DNA of 11,327 bases, from positions 1-11,327 of the forward strand of contig JACUTO010000037.1 in NCBI GenBank assembly GCA_014859755.1, read 5' to 3'. How positions within the stretch are numbered: the stretch's first letter is position 1; every line of letters starts with the position of its first letter. Source of the DNA: Candidatus Bathyarchaeota archaeon. GTDB lineage: Archaea; Thermoproteota; Bathyarchaeia; Bathyarchaeales; Bathyarchaeaceae. Shown here piece by piece: positions 1 to 5,603 of this stretch. The notes beneath the pieces were generated by a model. It did not search any database. It was given only the letters and a program-made list of their open reading frames with translations, and had not been told where the DNA came from. A program made the position numbers and the translations under genes.

Positions 1-75
1 CTAGGTGACGGCACCGTGAAAGGCACTCTCAACCTAAAAGAAGAAGAACTAAGAACCCAGCATATAACCCATTAG
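1..75 (+). CDS. C-terminal end of an unidentified protein (5' part outside window)
   Basis: The first frame is open from the window edge to a TAG stop at 73-75, giving 24 residues that end ...KEEELRTQHITH. The other two + frames meet stops almost at once (TAG at 2-4 and TGA at 6-8), so this frame is the one that could be coding. The tail is charged and hydrophilic, as protein C-termini often are, but it is too short to name a family. It lies on the same strand as the alkyltransferase gene about 130 nt downstream, which appears to have its own TATA box. It could also be chance open frame. Confidence 0.4.
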   Translation, partial: LGDGTVKGTLNLKEEELRTQHITH

Positions 76-101
76 CGCAAGCGTCGCCTTTAGTTGTAAA
101 A

Positions 102-109
102 TTATAAAT
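102..109 (+). promoter_or_regulatory. Candidate TATA box for the alkyltransferase gene
   Basis: An AT-rich TTATAAAT element sits in the gap after the first gene. An archaeal start site about 25 nt downstream would fall near 130. That leaves a leader of roughly 75 nt before the ATG at 205, long for an archaeon, and the leader contains a 15-codon open frame (148-195). Confidence 0.45.
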
Positions 110-204
110 CTTTGGTTGACAAGTTTTCGTATCAGATGTGATTTACAATGGCAAACGTCAACGGGCAATTTGAAGCCCTAGAGAAGACAACTTGAGGAAT
201 TCGC

Positions 205-792
205 ATGATATACGTTTACCATCAAGAAATAAACAACATGTGGTATGCTGCTGCCATACAGAAGGATAGGGTCTTTGCAACAGCCTTCTCGCCAAGGGAA
301 CGAGAAGTTTTGCGCCACTTGCTGGGAAACTTGCCCTACAACGTTCCATTTCAAGTTACAGAAACCCCAAATCAACTCTTAACCGAGCTCCTGAAAACTT
401 TAAGAGCGATCTTCGACGGAAAGGACAACGGGCCTTACGGTTTCAAGATAGCCTTGGGTCATTTGCCCAGCTACACAAGACGAGTGCTCAATCACACCTC
501 TCTGATTCCAGTTGGATACATAACAACCTACGGTGCCATAGCCAAAGTTGCGGGAGGGAGTCCCAGATCTGTGGGACGCGCCGAAGCCTCAAATCCGTTT
601 CCACTGTTGATCCCATGCCACCGGGTTGTACGCGCAGACTTCAGCATCGGAGGCTACGGACTCGGAGAGAAAGTTAAGCTGGGACTTCTCCTGAGGGAAG
701 ACAGAGGCTACGAAGAGACTAGAAGACTTGAGGTAGAGGACAAAGAATTATCCCTGTCTCCCATCAAATACCTCCGGAAAAGGCTAGACTGA
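205..792 (+). CDS. ogt: Methylated-DNA--protein-cysteine S-methyltransferase (O6-alkylguanine repair)
   Basis: This is a suicide repair protein that moves an alkyl group from O6-alkylguanine in DNA onto its own cysteine. The 195-residue product carries the family signature PCHRVV at residues 137-142, with acceptor Cys138. Just before it is SVGRAEASNPFP (residues 122-133), matching the usual R-[AS]-V-G-x-A-x-x-x-N-P block; Arg121 is the likely arginine finger that flips the base. IPVGYITTYGAIAKV (101-115) is the helix-turn-helix entry. Residues 1-75 form the poorly conserved N-terminal domain. The ATG at 205 is preferred because GAGG at 194-197 lies 7 nt before it; the in-frame ATG at 238 has no such site. 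The C-terminal tail after about residue 165 is charged and makes the protein slightly longer than typical archaeal versions (about 150-175 aa). The catalytic core is complete, so it should be active. Confidence 0.93.
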   Translation: MIYVYHQEINNMWYAAAIQKDRVFATAFSPREREVLRHLLGNLPYNVPFQVTETPNQLLTELLKTLRAIFDGKDNGPYGFKIALGHLPSYTRRVLNHTSLIPVGYITTYGAIAKVAGGSPRSVGRAEASNPFPLLIPCHRVVRADFSIGGYGLGEKVKLGLLLREDRGYEETRRLEVEDKELSLSPIKYLRKRLD

Positions 793-821
793 TGGAGGAG
801 AAAAATAAAAGCGAAGAGGAG

Positions 822-827
822 TTTTTT
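822..827 (+). terminator. Oligo-T terminator after the alkyltransferase gene
   Basis: A run of six T follows a purine-rich stretch about 30 nt after the stop codon, the usual form of an intrinsic archaeal terminator. TGGAGG (793-798) and CCTCCA (836-841) flank it as an inverted repeat, but with a 37-nt loop this is probably incidental. Confidence 0.4.
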
Positions 828-869
828 GCCTAAAGCCTCCAGCATCTTTATTATTGCAGAAGAAAGTTG

Positions 870-875
870 AAAAAA
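870..875 (-). terminator. Oligo-T terminator (read on - strand) after the membrane protein gene
   Basis: Six A on the + strand read as CCCTTTTTT on the - strand, about 18 nt after the stop of the glycine-rich membrane protein gene. Together with the T run at 822-827 it would separate the two convergent genes. Confidence 0.4.
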
Positions 876-892
876 GGGTTGAAATTATGTGA

Positions 893-1243
893 TCATGGCC
901 TTATTAAGCCACCTATTGCTCCACCGATGAGAGCTATGATAGCACCGAATAGACTAAGCACTATTACTGCAAGACCAGCCAAGAAGCCGATAAGACCGCC
1001 TATAGGTCCAAGAGCAGCGGTTCCGATTATTGTTAAGATAACAGCGATTATTATTCCTCCCACTATGCCAGATATAAAGCCTGCTAATGCACCTCGACCA
1101 GCGCCGCCTCTAGCTATCAACCCAGCAACAAGGCCAGCAATGAAAGGTCCTATAACAGGAATCCAACCAAGTATAATCATCAGAATGAAACCAACGAATA
1201 CGCCAAGTCCAAGGCTACCACTTTCGCCCAAAATTTCACCCAT
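893..1243 (-). CDS. Small glycine-rich integral membrane protein (DUF5518-like)
   Basis: The 116-residue protein is almost entirely hydrophobic, with four or five potential membrane segments spaced by glycine-rich turns (rough spans 12-28, 31-45, 51-75, 77-97, 99-114). Repeated small-x-x-x-small patterns such as GFISGIVGG and GAIIALIGGAIGG are glycine-zipper-like and suggest tightly packed helices or oligomers. The few charges lie near the N-terminus (EILGES) and in a central RGGAGRG loop (45-51). It resembles short archaeal membrane proteins of the DUF5518 type, whose function is unknown. The opposite strand also has a long open frame, but its proline-rich translation is what an antisense glycine-rich gene would give. 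No clear SD lies before the ATG at 1241-1243, so the start is uncertain. It is monocistronic and diverges from the NMN adenylyltransferase gene. Confidence 0.75.
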   Translation of the reverse strand: MGEILGESGSLGLGVFVGFILMIILGWIPVIGPFIAGLVAGLIARGGAGRGALAGFISGIVGGIIIAVILTIIGTAALGPIGGLIGFLAGLAVIVLSLFGAIIALIGGAIGGLIRP

Positions 1244-1319
1244 TTGGGGTTCATTTTAAACCAAAAAAGCTTTTTGATCACATTGAGGATCAATCAGCAG
1301 TGCCAATAGAAAACTAGGC

Positions 1320-1330
1320 AAAAATTAAAG
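1320..1330 (+). promoter_or_regulatory. Candidate TATA box for the NMN adenylyltransferase gene
   Basis: An AAAAATTAAAG element would place the start site near 1350, about 30 nt before the preferred GTG start at 1380 and just past the ATG at 1347. This is one reason to prefer the downstream start. Confidence 0.3.
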
Positions 1331-1379
1331 TTCATATACGCCCACTATGCATAAAGTTTCCGACAAGGAAGAAATCACG

Positions 1380-1904
1380 GTGAAACGCGGAATCTTCGTG
1401 GGAAGGTTTCAGCCCCCTCATAAAGGACACCTAGGGGCTATCAAAAACATCTTGAAAAAGGTTGACGAACTTGTTATAATAGTGGGCAGTTCCCAGTATA
1501 GCCACAGACTAAACAACCCGTTTACCACCGGTGAGCGCATCACCCTGATCAGAAGAGCCCTAGAAGAAGAGGGCATCCAGTCGTCACGGTACTGGATCAT
1601 TCCGGTGCCAGACGTTCATCTACACATGCTCTGGGTCTCCCAAATTGTAGGCTACTCTCCAAAATTTGAGGTGGTTTACACCAACGAGCCTTTAACCCGC
1701 CGACTTTTCATCGAAGCTGGCTTCAAAGTTGAACCGGTGTCTTTTATTAAACGGAAGATTTACTCAGCCACGGAAATACGGAAACGCATGTTGAATAGAG
1801 AAAATTGGGAGGAACTTGTTCCAAAGAGCGTTGGACGCTTCATTAAAGAAATCGATGGCGTAGCAAGGCTTAGAGACTTGACTAAAACCGACGTAGTCAC
1901 CTAA
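1380..1904 (+). CDS. Nicotinamide-nucleotide adenylyltransferase, archaeal type
   Basis: It joins NMN and ATP to form NAD+ and pyrophosphate, the central step of NAD synthesis in the cytoplasm. The protein opens with the nucleotidyltransferase signature GRFQPPHKGH, whose two histidines bind the ATP phosphates. Near the C-terminus YSATEIRKRM matches the ISSTxxR motif that contacts the triphosphate. From the GTG at 1380 the product is 174 residues, close to archaeal NMN adenylyltransferases, which usually begin only a few residues before this motif. AAGGAAG at 1365-1371 is a fair SD for that GTG. An in-frame ATG at 1347 would add 11 hydrophilic residues (MHKVSDKEEIT) and cannot be ruled out. 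The gene is convergent with the next operon, with only 12 nt between stops. The related FMN adenylyltransferase (RibL) is a less likely alternative. Confidence 0.92.
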   Translation: MKRGIFVGRFQPPHKGHLGAIKNILKKVDELVIIVGSSQYSHRLNNPFTTGERITLIRRALEEEGIQSSRYWIIPVPDVHLHMLWVSQIVGYSPKFEVVYTNEPLTRRLFIEAGFKVEPVSFIKRKIYSATEIRKRMLNRENWEELVPKSVGRFIKEIDGVARLRDLTKTDVVT

Positions 1905-1916
1905 GCTTCTGCCCGT

Positions 1917-2228
1917 TTACTTGCGTCCAGATTTTACAATTTGTTCAATGGCTGCGCTTAGCCATTCTAGGGTTTTTTCAATTTTTTCTTTGTGCATGGC
2001 GGGAACCATGGGGGTAAGGTGTTTTTTTACGTACATGCCGTAAATGAGAATTTCTCTGGGGTCGGATTCGGAGAGGGCTTCGACGAGAAGATTCAAGATG
2101 CGTTTTCTGGTTTCGCTGTCTTCAACCGTTTTGAGGATGGTTTCAAGTTCGACTTCAATTTCTTCCTTCTCAATTGCGGGTTTTTTACGGGGTTTGTAAC
2201 CTAACTCTTTAAGTTTGTCAAGAGCCAT
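1917..2228 (-). CDS. Conserved-looking hypothetical protein, second gene of the ferredoxin operon
   Basis: I do not recognise this 103-residue protein. It is soluble, highly charged (rich in K and E) and predicted largely helical: a basic N-terminus (LKELGYKPRKKP), an acidic helix at about 20-40, a second helix pair at about 42-60, and a C-terminal helix at about 78-103. It has no cysteine, so it is not an Fe-S protein, and no signal peptide or membrane segment. It starts 7 nt after the ferredoxin stop. Its SD-like GGAGATGAT lies across the ferredoxin's last codons, so the ferredoxin TGA stop is itself within the ribosome-binding stretch, a clear sign of translational coupling. It may be an accessory or regulatory partner of the ferredoxin or of the enzyme it serves, but this is inference from position only. 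Confidence 0.75.
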   Translation of the reverse strand: MALDKLKELGYKPRKKPAIEKEEIEVELETILKTVEDSETRKRILNLLVEALSESDPREILIYGMYVKKHLTPMVPAMHKEKIEKTLEWLSAAIEQIVKSGRK

Positions 2229-2235
2229 ACGAGAA

Positions 2236-2742
2236 TCATCTCCAGGTTTCTGGAATTAATTTGTTTACTGTAGCCTTTCTAACTTTTTCATCAAATGTTT
2301 TTTGCGTTAGGAGGTCTAGTGCCCCTTCTGGACACCATTCCACACATTGGGGCTGGCCCTCGCAGAGATCACACATCATAACCGTCATTTTCTCTGGATG
2401 CACCACAATAGCGCCGTAGGGACATGCTTCAATGCACCAACCGCAGCAGTCACACTTCTCGTCCTCTACGACTATAACGCCTGTTTCTTCAGACTGCTTT
2501 AGAGCCTCTCGAGGACACGCTGGTACGCAAGGGGCATCTTCGCAGAGCCTACACACCACGGGCAGATTAATAAGTTGATGAAAACGCAGAACTTTTATTC
2601 TGGAAAGCCGGGGATCAAATAGTTTTTCTCTTTCCAAGGCGCATACGAGTTCGCAGACACCGCAACCAGTACATTTCTCAAAATCTGCGGCGACAAATTT
2701 TCTTTCAGTTGCTTCCATCTGTTCTGAGGCCACCATATTCAT
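2236..2742 (-). CDS. Four-cluster [4Fe-4S] ferredoxin, electron-transfer subunit of the HycB/DmsB/CooF type
   Basis: The 168-residue protein is a soluble electron carrier built from two 2x[4Fe-4S] modules. Four cysteine groups are visible: C24-C27-C30-C34, C64-C67-C72-C76, C97-C100-C103-C107 (with an extra C99) and C124-C127-C133-C137. The CxxCx4CxxxC and CxxCx5CxxxC spacing of groups two and four is typical of iron-sulfur subunits that serve oxidoreductases such as aldehyde ferredoxin oxidoreductase, formate dehydrogenase or molybdopterin enzymes. No catalytic subunit is encoded nearby, so the partner is unknown. There is no Tat signal, so it should act in the cytoplasm. I chose the ATG at 2740-2742 because GAGG lies 5 nt upstream. 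An upstream TTG at 2757 would place that GAGG inside the gene; another ATG follows at 2736. The next gene is translationally coupled. Confidence 0.9.
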   Translation of the reverse strand: MNMVASEQMEATERKFVAADFEKCTGCGVCELVCALEREKLFDPRLSRIKVLRFHQLINLPVVCRLCEDAPCVPACPREALKQSEETGVIVVEDEKCDCCGWCIEACPYGAIVVHPEKMTVMMCDLCEGQPQCVEWCPEGALDLLTQKTFDEKVRKATVNKLIPETWR

Positions 2743-2790
2743 TTTTCCCTCAGTCAATTCTAGAGGAAGTCATTAGAGGTTTATGAGGTA

Positions 2791-2798
2791 CTTATAAG
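2791..2798 (-). promoter_or_regulatory. TATA box of the ferredoxin operon
   Basis: CTTATAAG, read on the - strand with A-rich sequence before it (a possible BRE), would direct initiation near 2769. That gives a leader of about 27 nt to the ATG at 2742. The element is itself a perfect 8-bp palindrome. Confidence 0.55.
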
Positions 2799-2854
2799 TT
2801 TTTATTTTAGGCTAGTTGTACACCAAAATATGAACCATCTTCTTAGCCAAGTTT

Positions 2855-3658
2855 TTACTCGTTTTTAACACCCATAAACATATGCGATTTATAGAGATAC
2901 CTTGCCCCCAGCGAAATTAGCCAGCCGCTGATAACCAAAACCGTGGCTGGAAAACTTTCGACGCCCGTGTTTAGCAGAATTGTCAGGAGTAAGAAGAAGA
3001 CGACGGTCATCGATACAATGGATGCTAACCCAAATTTTCTGCCGTATTTTCGTGTGGTTTGAATGCTGAGAAGTCCGAAAAGAAAGACGTCGCCCAGTCC
3101 GAGAGTCAGATGTCCCTTAGATGGAAATGTTGGCACTCTGATAGCCACTGGTAGCCCTAGTGTAATGGCTTTTTCACCTGAAGTTACCATATGGCCTGTG
3201 ATTAAAACCTGAATAATATCCATTGCAGTCAGTAAGACAACGAAGGCAGCAGTCGTTTTCCACGCAAATAAACTTCCCATGTAAACCGAGATGCAGACAG
3301 CGAAGATTATCGCGAAAAAATTAAACAAGTAAATGTTCCAGTAAGGAGAAAGGTATAGGGCGATGAACAAAACCGGGATTGGAACAGCTAGGTACCATTT
3401 TGGCGCAAGCAAATACGTGAACAAGAACAGAATCGTGGAGTAAGCGAAGAGGAAGAAAACCCTCATAGCTATTTCGGGAACAAACACCAGAATAGTTACC
3501 ATGACACCTATCGCCGCTACCAATAAAACAGCGTGTCCGATGCGGAGTTCCTGTCCTCCAAGAAGGGAATCAACTTTCTTTTCTAACTTGGCATAGAGAA
3601 AGACTATAGCCACTGCGATCAGAAAGAGAACCGACGGAAGCAAGATATCCAGTATCAT
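2855..3658 (-). CDS. Presenilin-like A22 family intramembrane aspartyl protease
   Basis: This polytopic membrane protein (267 aa, about 8-9 hydrophobic segments) is predicted to cut substrates within the lipid bilayer. The second catalytic motif is plain: GLGD with Asp190 (GLGDVFLFGLL), the GxGD hallmark of presenilins and signal peptide peptidases. The partner aspartate is most likely Asp147 in the preceding hydrophobic helix (LLTAMDIIQV), where eukaryotic presenilins have YD. PAT at 237-239 occupies the place of the C-terminal PAL motif, with T for L. The loop between the catalytic helices is short, as in archaeal presenilin homologues. The start at 3656-3658 has AGGTGA about 5 nt upstream. 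The gene is divergent from a rhomboid protease gene across 122 bp. Archaeal members have no well-known physiological substrates. Confidence 0.87.
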   Translation of the reverse strand: MILDILLPSVLFLIAVAIVFLYAKLEKKVDSLLGGQELRIGHAVLLVAAIGVMVTILVFVPEIAMRVFFLFAYSTILFLFTYLLAPKWYLAVPIPVLFIALYLSPYWNIYLFNFFAIIFAVCISVYMGSLFAWKTTAAFVVLLTAMDIIQVLITGHMVTSGEKAITLGLPVAIRVPTFPSKGHLTLGLGDVFLFGLLSIQTTRKYGRKFGLASIVSMTVVFFLLLTILLNTGVESFPATVLVISGWLISLGARYLYKSHMFMGVKNE

Positions 3659-3680
3659 GCCTTCACCTATGCTGACTCCT

Positions 3681-3690
3681 TAAAATTTAT
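3681..3690 (-). promoter_or_regulatory. AT-rich candidate promoter element for the A22 protease gene
   Basis: An A/T-only stretch reading AATAAATTTT on the - strand lies about 25-30 nt before the ATG. It would give a nearly leaderless transcript, which fits poorly with the AGGTGA just before the start. The palindromic TATA at 3732-3743 is the alternative. Confidence 0.3.
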
Positions 3691-3731
3691 TTTGCGGTAG
3701 ATTGGAAGTTCGAGAAAAATCTAACACGGTA

Positions 3732-3743
3732 CGTATATATACG
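3732..3743. promoter_or_regulatory. Palindromic TATA element between the two intramembrane protease genes
   Basis: CGTATATATACG is a perfect 12-bp palindrome. Read on the + strand it would start transcription near 3762, about 18 nt before the rhomboid ATG. Read on the - strand it would start near 3711, about 53 nt before the A22 protease ATG. A symmetric TATA could serve both genes unless flanking BRE sequences set a direction. Confidence 0.5.
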
Positions 3744-3780
3744 CTTAGGGTTTACTCGTATGAAGTAAGATGGTTTAGAA

Positions 3781-4374
3781 ATGAGAACTCTGCCCAAACT
3801 GACACCAACCAGTTTCTTGGTTATGGCAAATTTATTGGTTTACATTTACACTTCGGTTGTCGGATTTATCGAAACAAGTGATATTGCCGCATTTATCGAA
3901 ACAAGCAGGAGTGTCCTTTACCAGTGGGGACAATTCAATTATTATGTTATGAACGGTGGGTACTGGCAACTTTTGACATCCATCTTCGTCCATGTAGACA
4001 TAATCCACCTTTCGCTCAACATGTTTTTCCTTCTTATATTCGGTTTTAGAGCCGACGAACTCTTCAACCCGGAAGAATATTTCTTCATCTACTTTCTATC
4101 CGGGCTCTCTGGCAACCTGCTAACTCTGCTACTAATGCATCCGTTAACGCTTTCCGCGGGGGCTTCAGGAGCAATATTTGGAATCTTCGGCGCATGCGTC
4201 ATATACCTGAGAAAAACATTTGGTCAATCTATCGTAGGAGCATTATTATTTTCATTTTTGCTTTTGGTGATGACCGCTGGTAGAGGCGTTAACGTTTTCG
4301 CGCATTTCGGCGGACTTGCAGCTGGATTGATAATTGGCTACGCTTTGGCGAAAAGCCGTAAAATCGTATTTTAG
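3781..4374 (+). CDS. Rhomboid family intramembrane serine protease
   Basis: The 197-residue membrane protein has about six hydrophobic segments, the minimal rhomboid core. The serine of the dyad is Ser129 in GASG (AGASGAIFGIFGA) and the histidine is His175 in AHFGG. His76 and Asn80 in the IIHLSLNM helix match the HxxxN pair that forms the oxyanion site in GlpG-type rhomboids. GYWQLLTSIFVH (60-71) fits the usual W-R-[LI]-[LIV]-T-x-x-[FY]-x-H entry to that helix. All known catalytic positions are present, so it should be active. Residues 29-33 and 38-42 are a FIETS duplication in the first periplasm-side loop, encoded by a 15-nt exact repeat. The stop lies 6 nt before the next gene, indicating one operon. 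The SD is weak, so a short leader is likely. Confidence 0.93.
   Translation: MRTLPKLTPTSFLVMANLLVYIYTSVVGFIETSDIAAFIETSRSVLYQWGQFNYYVMNGGYWQLLTSIFVHVDIIHLSLNMFFLLIFGFRADELFNPEEYFFIYFLSGLSGNLLTLLLMHPLTLSAGASGAIFGIFGACVIYLRKTFGQSIVGALLFSFLLLVMTAGRGVNVFAHFGGLAAGLIIGYALAKSRKIVF
3864..3905 (+). repeat. 15-nt direct repeat inside the rhomboid gene
   Basis: ATTTATCGAAACAAG occurs at 3864-3878 and again at 3891-3905, exactly 27 nt (9 codons) apart, so FIETS is encoded twice in frame. It looks like a recent in-frame slippage or duplication in an extramembrane loop that leaves the catalytic core untouched. Confidence 0.8.
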
Positions 4375-4380
4375 ACAAAG

Positions 4381-4743
4381 ATGAGAGGGGTCAAAATTTT
4401 GAACTCTGAACAGTTGTTTAAGACCAAAATAGTGCATCTGATTCTTTCAAAAAAACCGGAAGATGCCCTCAAGGCCCTCAGCCAGTACTACAATGTTATG
4501 ACACCTGAATTAAAAGTGGGCATGCCGAAGAGGCATAGAAAAAACGTTGGGTGCTACGTCGCCAAAAAAAGGACTATTCATGTATCAAACCTGAATGAAC
4601 TACACAATCCCTATGTGATCCTCCACGAGTTCTATCACCATCTAAGAACATATAACATGAAACATAGAGGAACAGAGAAGCATGCCGAAAGGTTTGCGAA
4701 AGATTACATTGAAGCGTATAAAATAGCATCCGCTCAAGAATAG
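4381..4743 (+). CDS. Small HExxH putative zinc metallopeptidase, in operon with rhomboid
   Basis: The 120-residue protein has HEFYHH at 82-87, a zincin-type HExxH (His82, Glu83, His86), followed about 12-16 residues later by EKHAERFAKDY, where Glu99 or Glu103 could be the third zinc ligand as in gluzincins such as ImmA/IrrE-like proteins. The N-terminal part (10-40) is helical and residues 50-70 are a basic strand region (PKRHRKNVGCYVAKKR). There is no signal peptide or membrane segment, so it should be cytoplasmic. It begins 6 nt after the rhomboid stop and is very probably cotranscribed and functionally linked. The ATG at 4381 lacks an SD; a TTG at 4399 preceded by GAGGGG is an alternative start. 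The family is not one I can name. Catalysis is likely, but a purely structural metal site is possible. Confidence 0.8.
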   Translation: MRGVKILNSEQLFKTKIVHLILSKKPEDALKALSQYYNVMTPELKVGMPKRHRKNVGCYVAKKRTIHVSNLNELHNPYVILHEFYHHLRTYNMKHRGTEKHAERFAKDYIEAYKIASAQE

Positions 4744-4756
4744 ATTCTCAGACAGT

Positions 4757-5590
4757 TTAGTTAGAGGACGCCAAAGAGACACGAAGAGAATCGCCGATTT
4801 TCGCCTCGAACGTTCTGGAAGCACTCCCTTGATTTATGGATATCTCAAGAAAATCGTTGCTGCCAATTATCGCTAACGGAGTTTTAGCTGGAACCTCGCC
4901 GTAGGCTGAACAAAGTTTTACCGTCAATGTCTTGCCGTCAAGCTTGACACGAAGAGAACATCCCTCACATATGCCTATTTTTTCGAGGTCCTCCGCTGAA
5001 ATGTTGCTGACGATGTTGCCAAAATCGTCTATGTGCAGAACCTCTCCCAACAGTTCTCCCTTTCTTACATGTGGTTTCGCGAATTCAGGAAGGGCATAGT
5101 CTTGAATTTCTGGTCCAAACTCGGATTGAGGACTTCCTTTCGCCAGATGCGCGGCTACTGGGGCGAAGATGTCTCTTCCGTGGAAGGTTCTTGAGACTCG
5201 GGGAAGCATGTATTGCGGGTTGTCAACATGGTAAACATGACCTACGCCTTCCTTCTGAGCAGCCAGCATGAGGAGGCCATTATCGGGTCCCACATAGAAG
5301 TTGCGCTTGGTTTCAATGATTATGGGGCGTCTTTTGGTTCCGACACCTGGATCTACGACCGCCACATGAATGGTGCCTGCAGGGAAGTATGGGGTAGCCG
5401 AGGCGAGGACAAAGGCGCCCATGCGTATGTTAAACTTTTCAATTTCGTGAGTTATGTCTACGATGTGTGTTTGCGGATGAATGGAGAGGATTATGGCTTT
5501 CATTTCTGCCACGTAGGGGTCTTTTAAACCGAAATCAGAAAGCAGAGTTATGATGGACACGTTTGCTTCATCTACACTATTTTCAATCAT
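4757..5590 (-). CDS. S-adenosyl-L-methionine hydrolase (adenosine-forming), DUF62 / SAM hydroxide adenosyltransferase family
   Basis: This family splits SAM with water to adenosine and methionine; fluorinase and chlorinase are halide-using relatives. The 277 residues show the family blocks in order: LLSDFGLKDPYVAEMK (16-31), VVDPGVGTKRR (78-88), GPDNG (101-105), TFHGRDIFAP (135-144), IDDFGNIVSN (187-196) and a C-terminal GSNDFLEIS (243-251). Asp80, Arg87 and His137 match the Asp-Arg-His set used to activate water in the archaeal hydrolases, so hydrolysis rather than halogenation is expected. The gene starts 13 nt after the aminotransferase stop, so the two are likely one operon. The ATG at 5588-5590 has no clear SD; a GTG at codon 11 lies close to where the conserved fold begins. 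It may control SAM or adenosine levels. The reason for the link to the aminotransferase is unknown. Confidence 0.9.
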   Translation of the reverse strand: MIENSVDEANVSIITLLSDFGLKDPYVAEMKAIILSIHPQTHIVDITHEIEKFNIRMGAFVLASATPYFPAGTIHVAVVDPGVGTKRRPIIIETKRNFYVGPDNGLLMLAAQKEGVGHVYHVDNPQYMLPRVSRTFHGRDIFAPVAAHLAKGSPQSEFGPEIQDYALPEFAKPHVRKGELLGEVLHIDDFGNIVSNISAEDLEKIGICEGCSLRVKLDGKTLTVKLCSAYGEVPAKTPLAIIGSNDFLEISINQGSASRTFEAKIGDSLRVSLASSN

Positions 5591-5603
5591 GAAGTCGCGA
5601 GGG

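Noticed and set aside
867..1259. Proline-rich 130-codon frame on the + strand
   Set aside because: It lies antisense to the glycine-rich membrane protein gene; runs of Pro and Ala are exactly what the reverse of glycine-rich codons gives. The - strand product has coherent membrane segments.
5213..5527. 104-codon + strand frame
   Set aside because: Antisense to the SAM hydrolase, whose conserved motifs are on the other strand.
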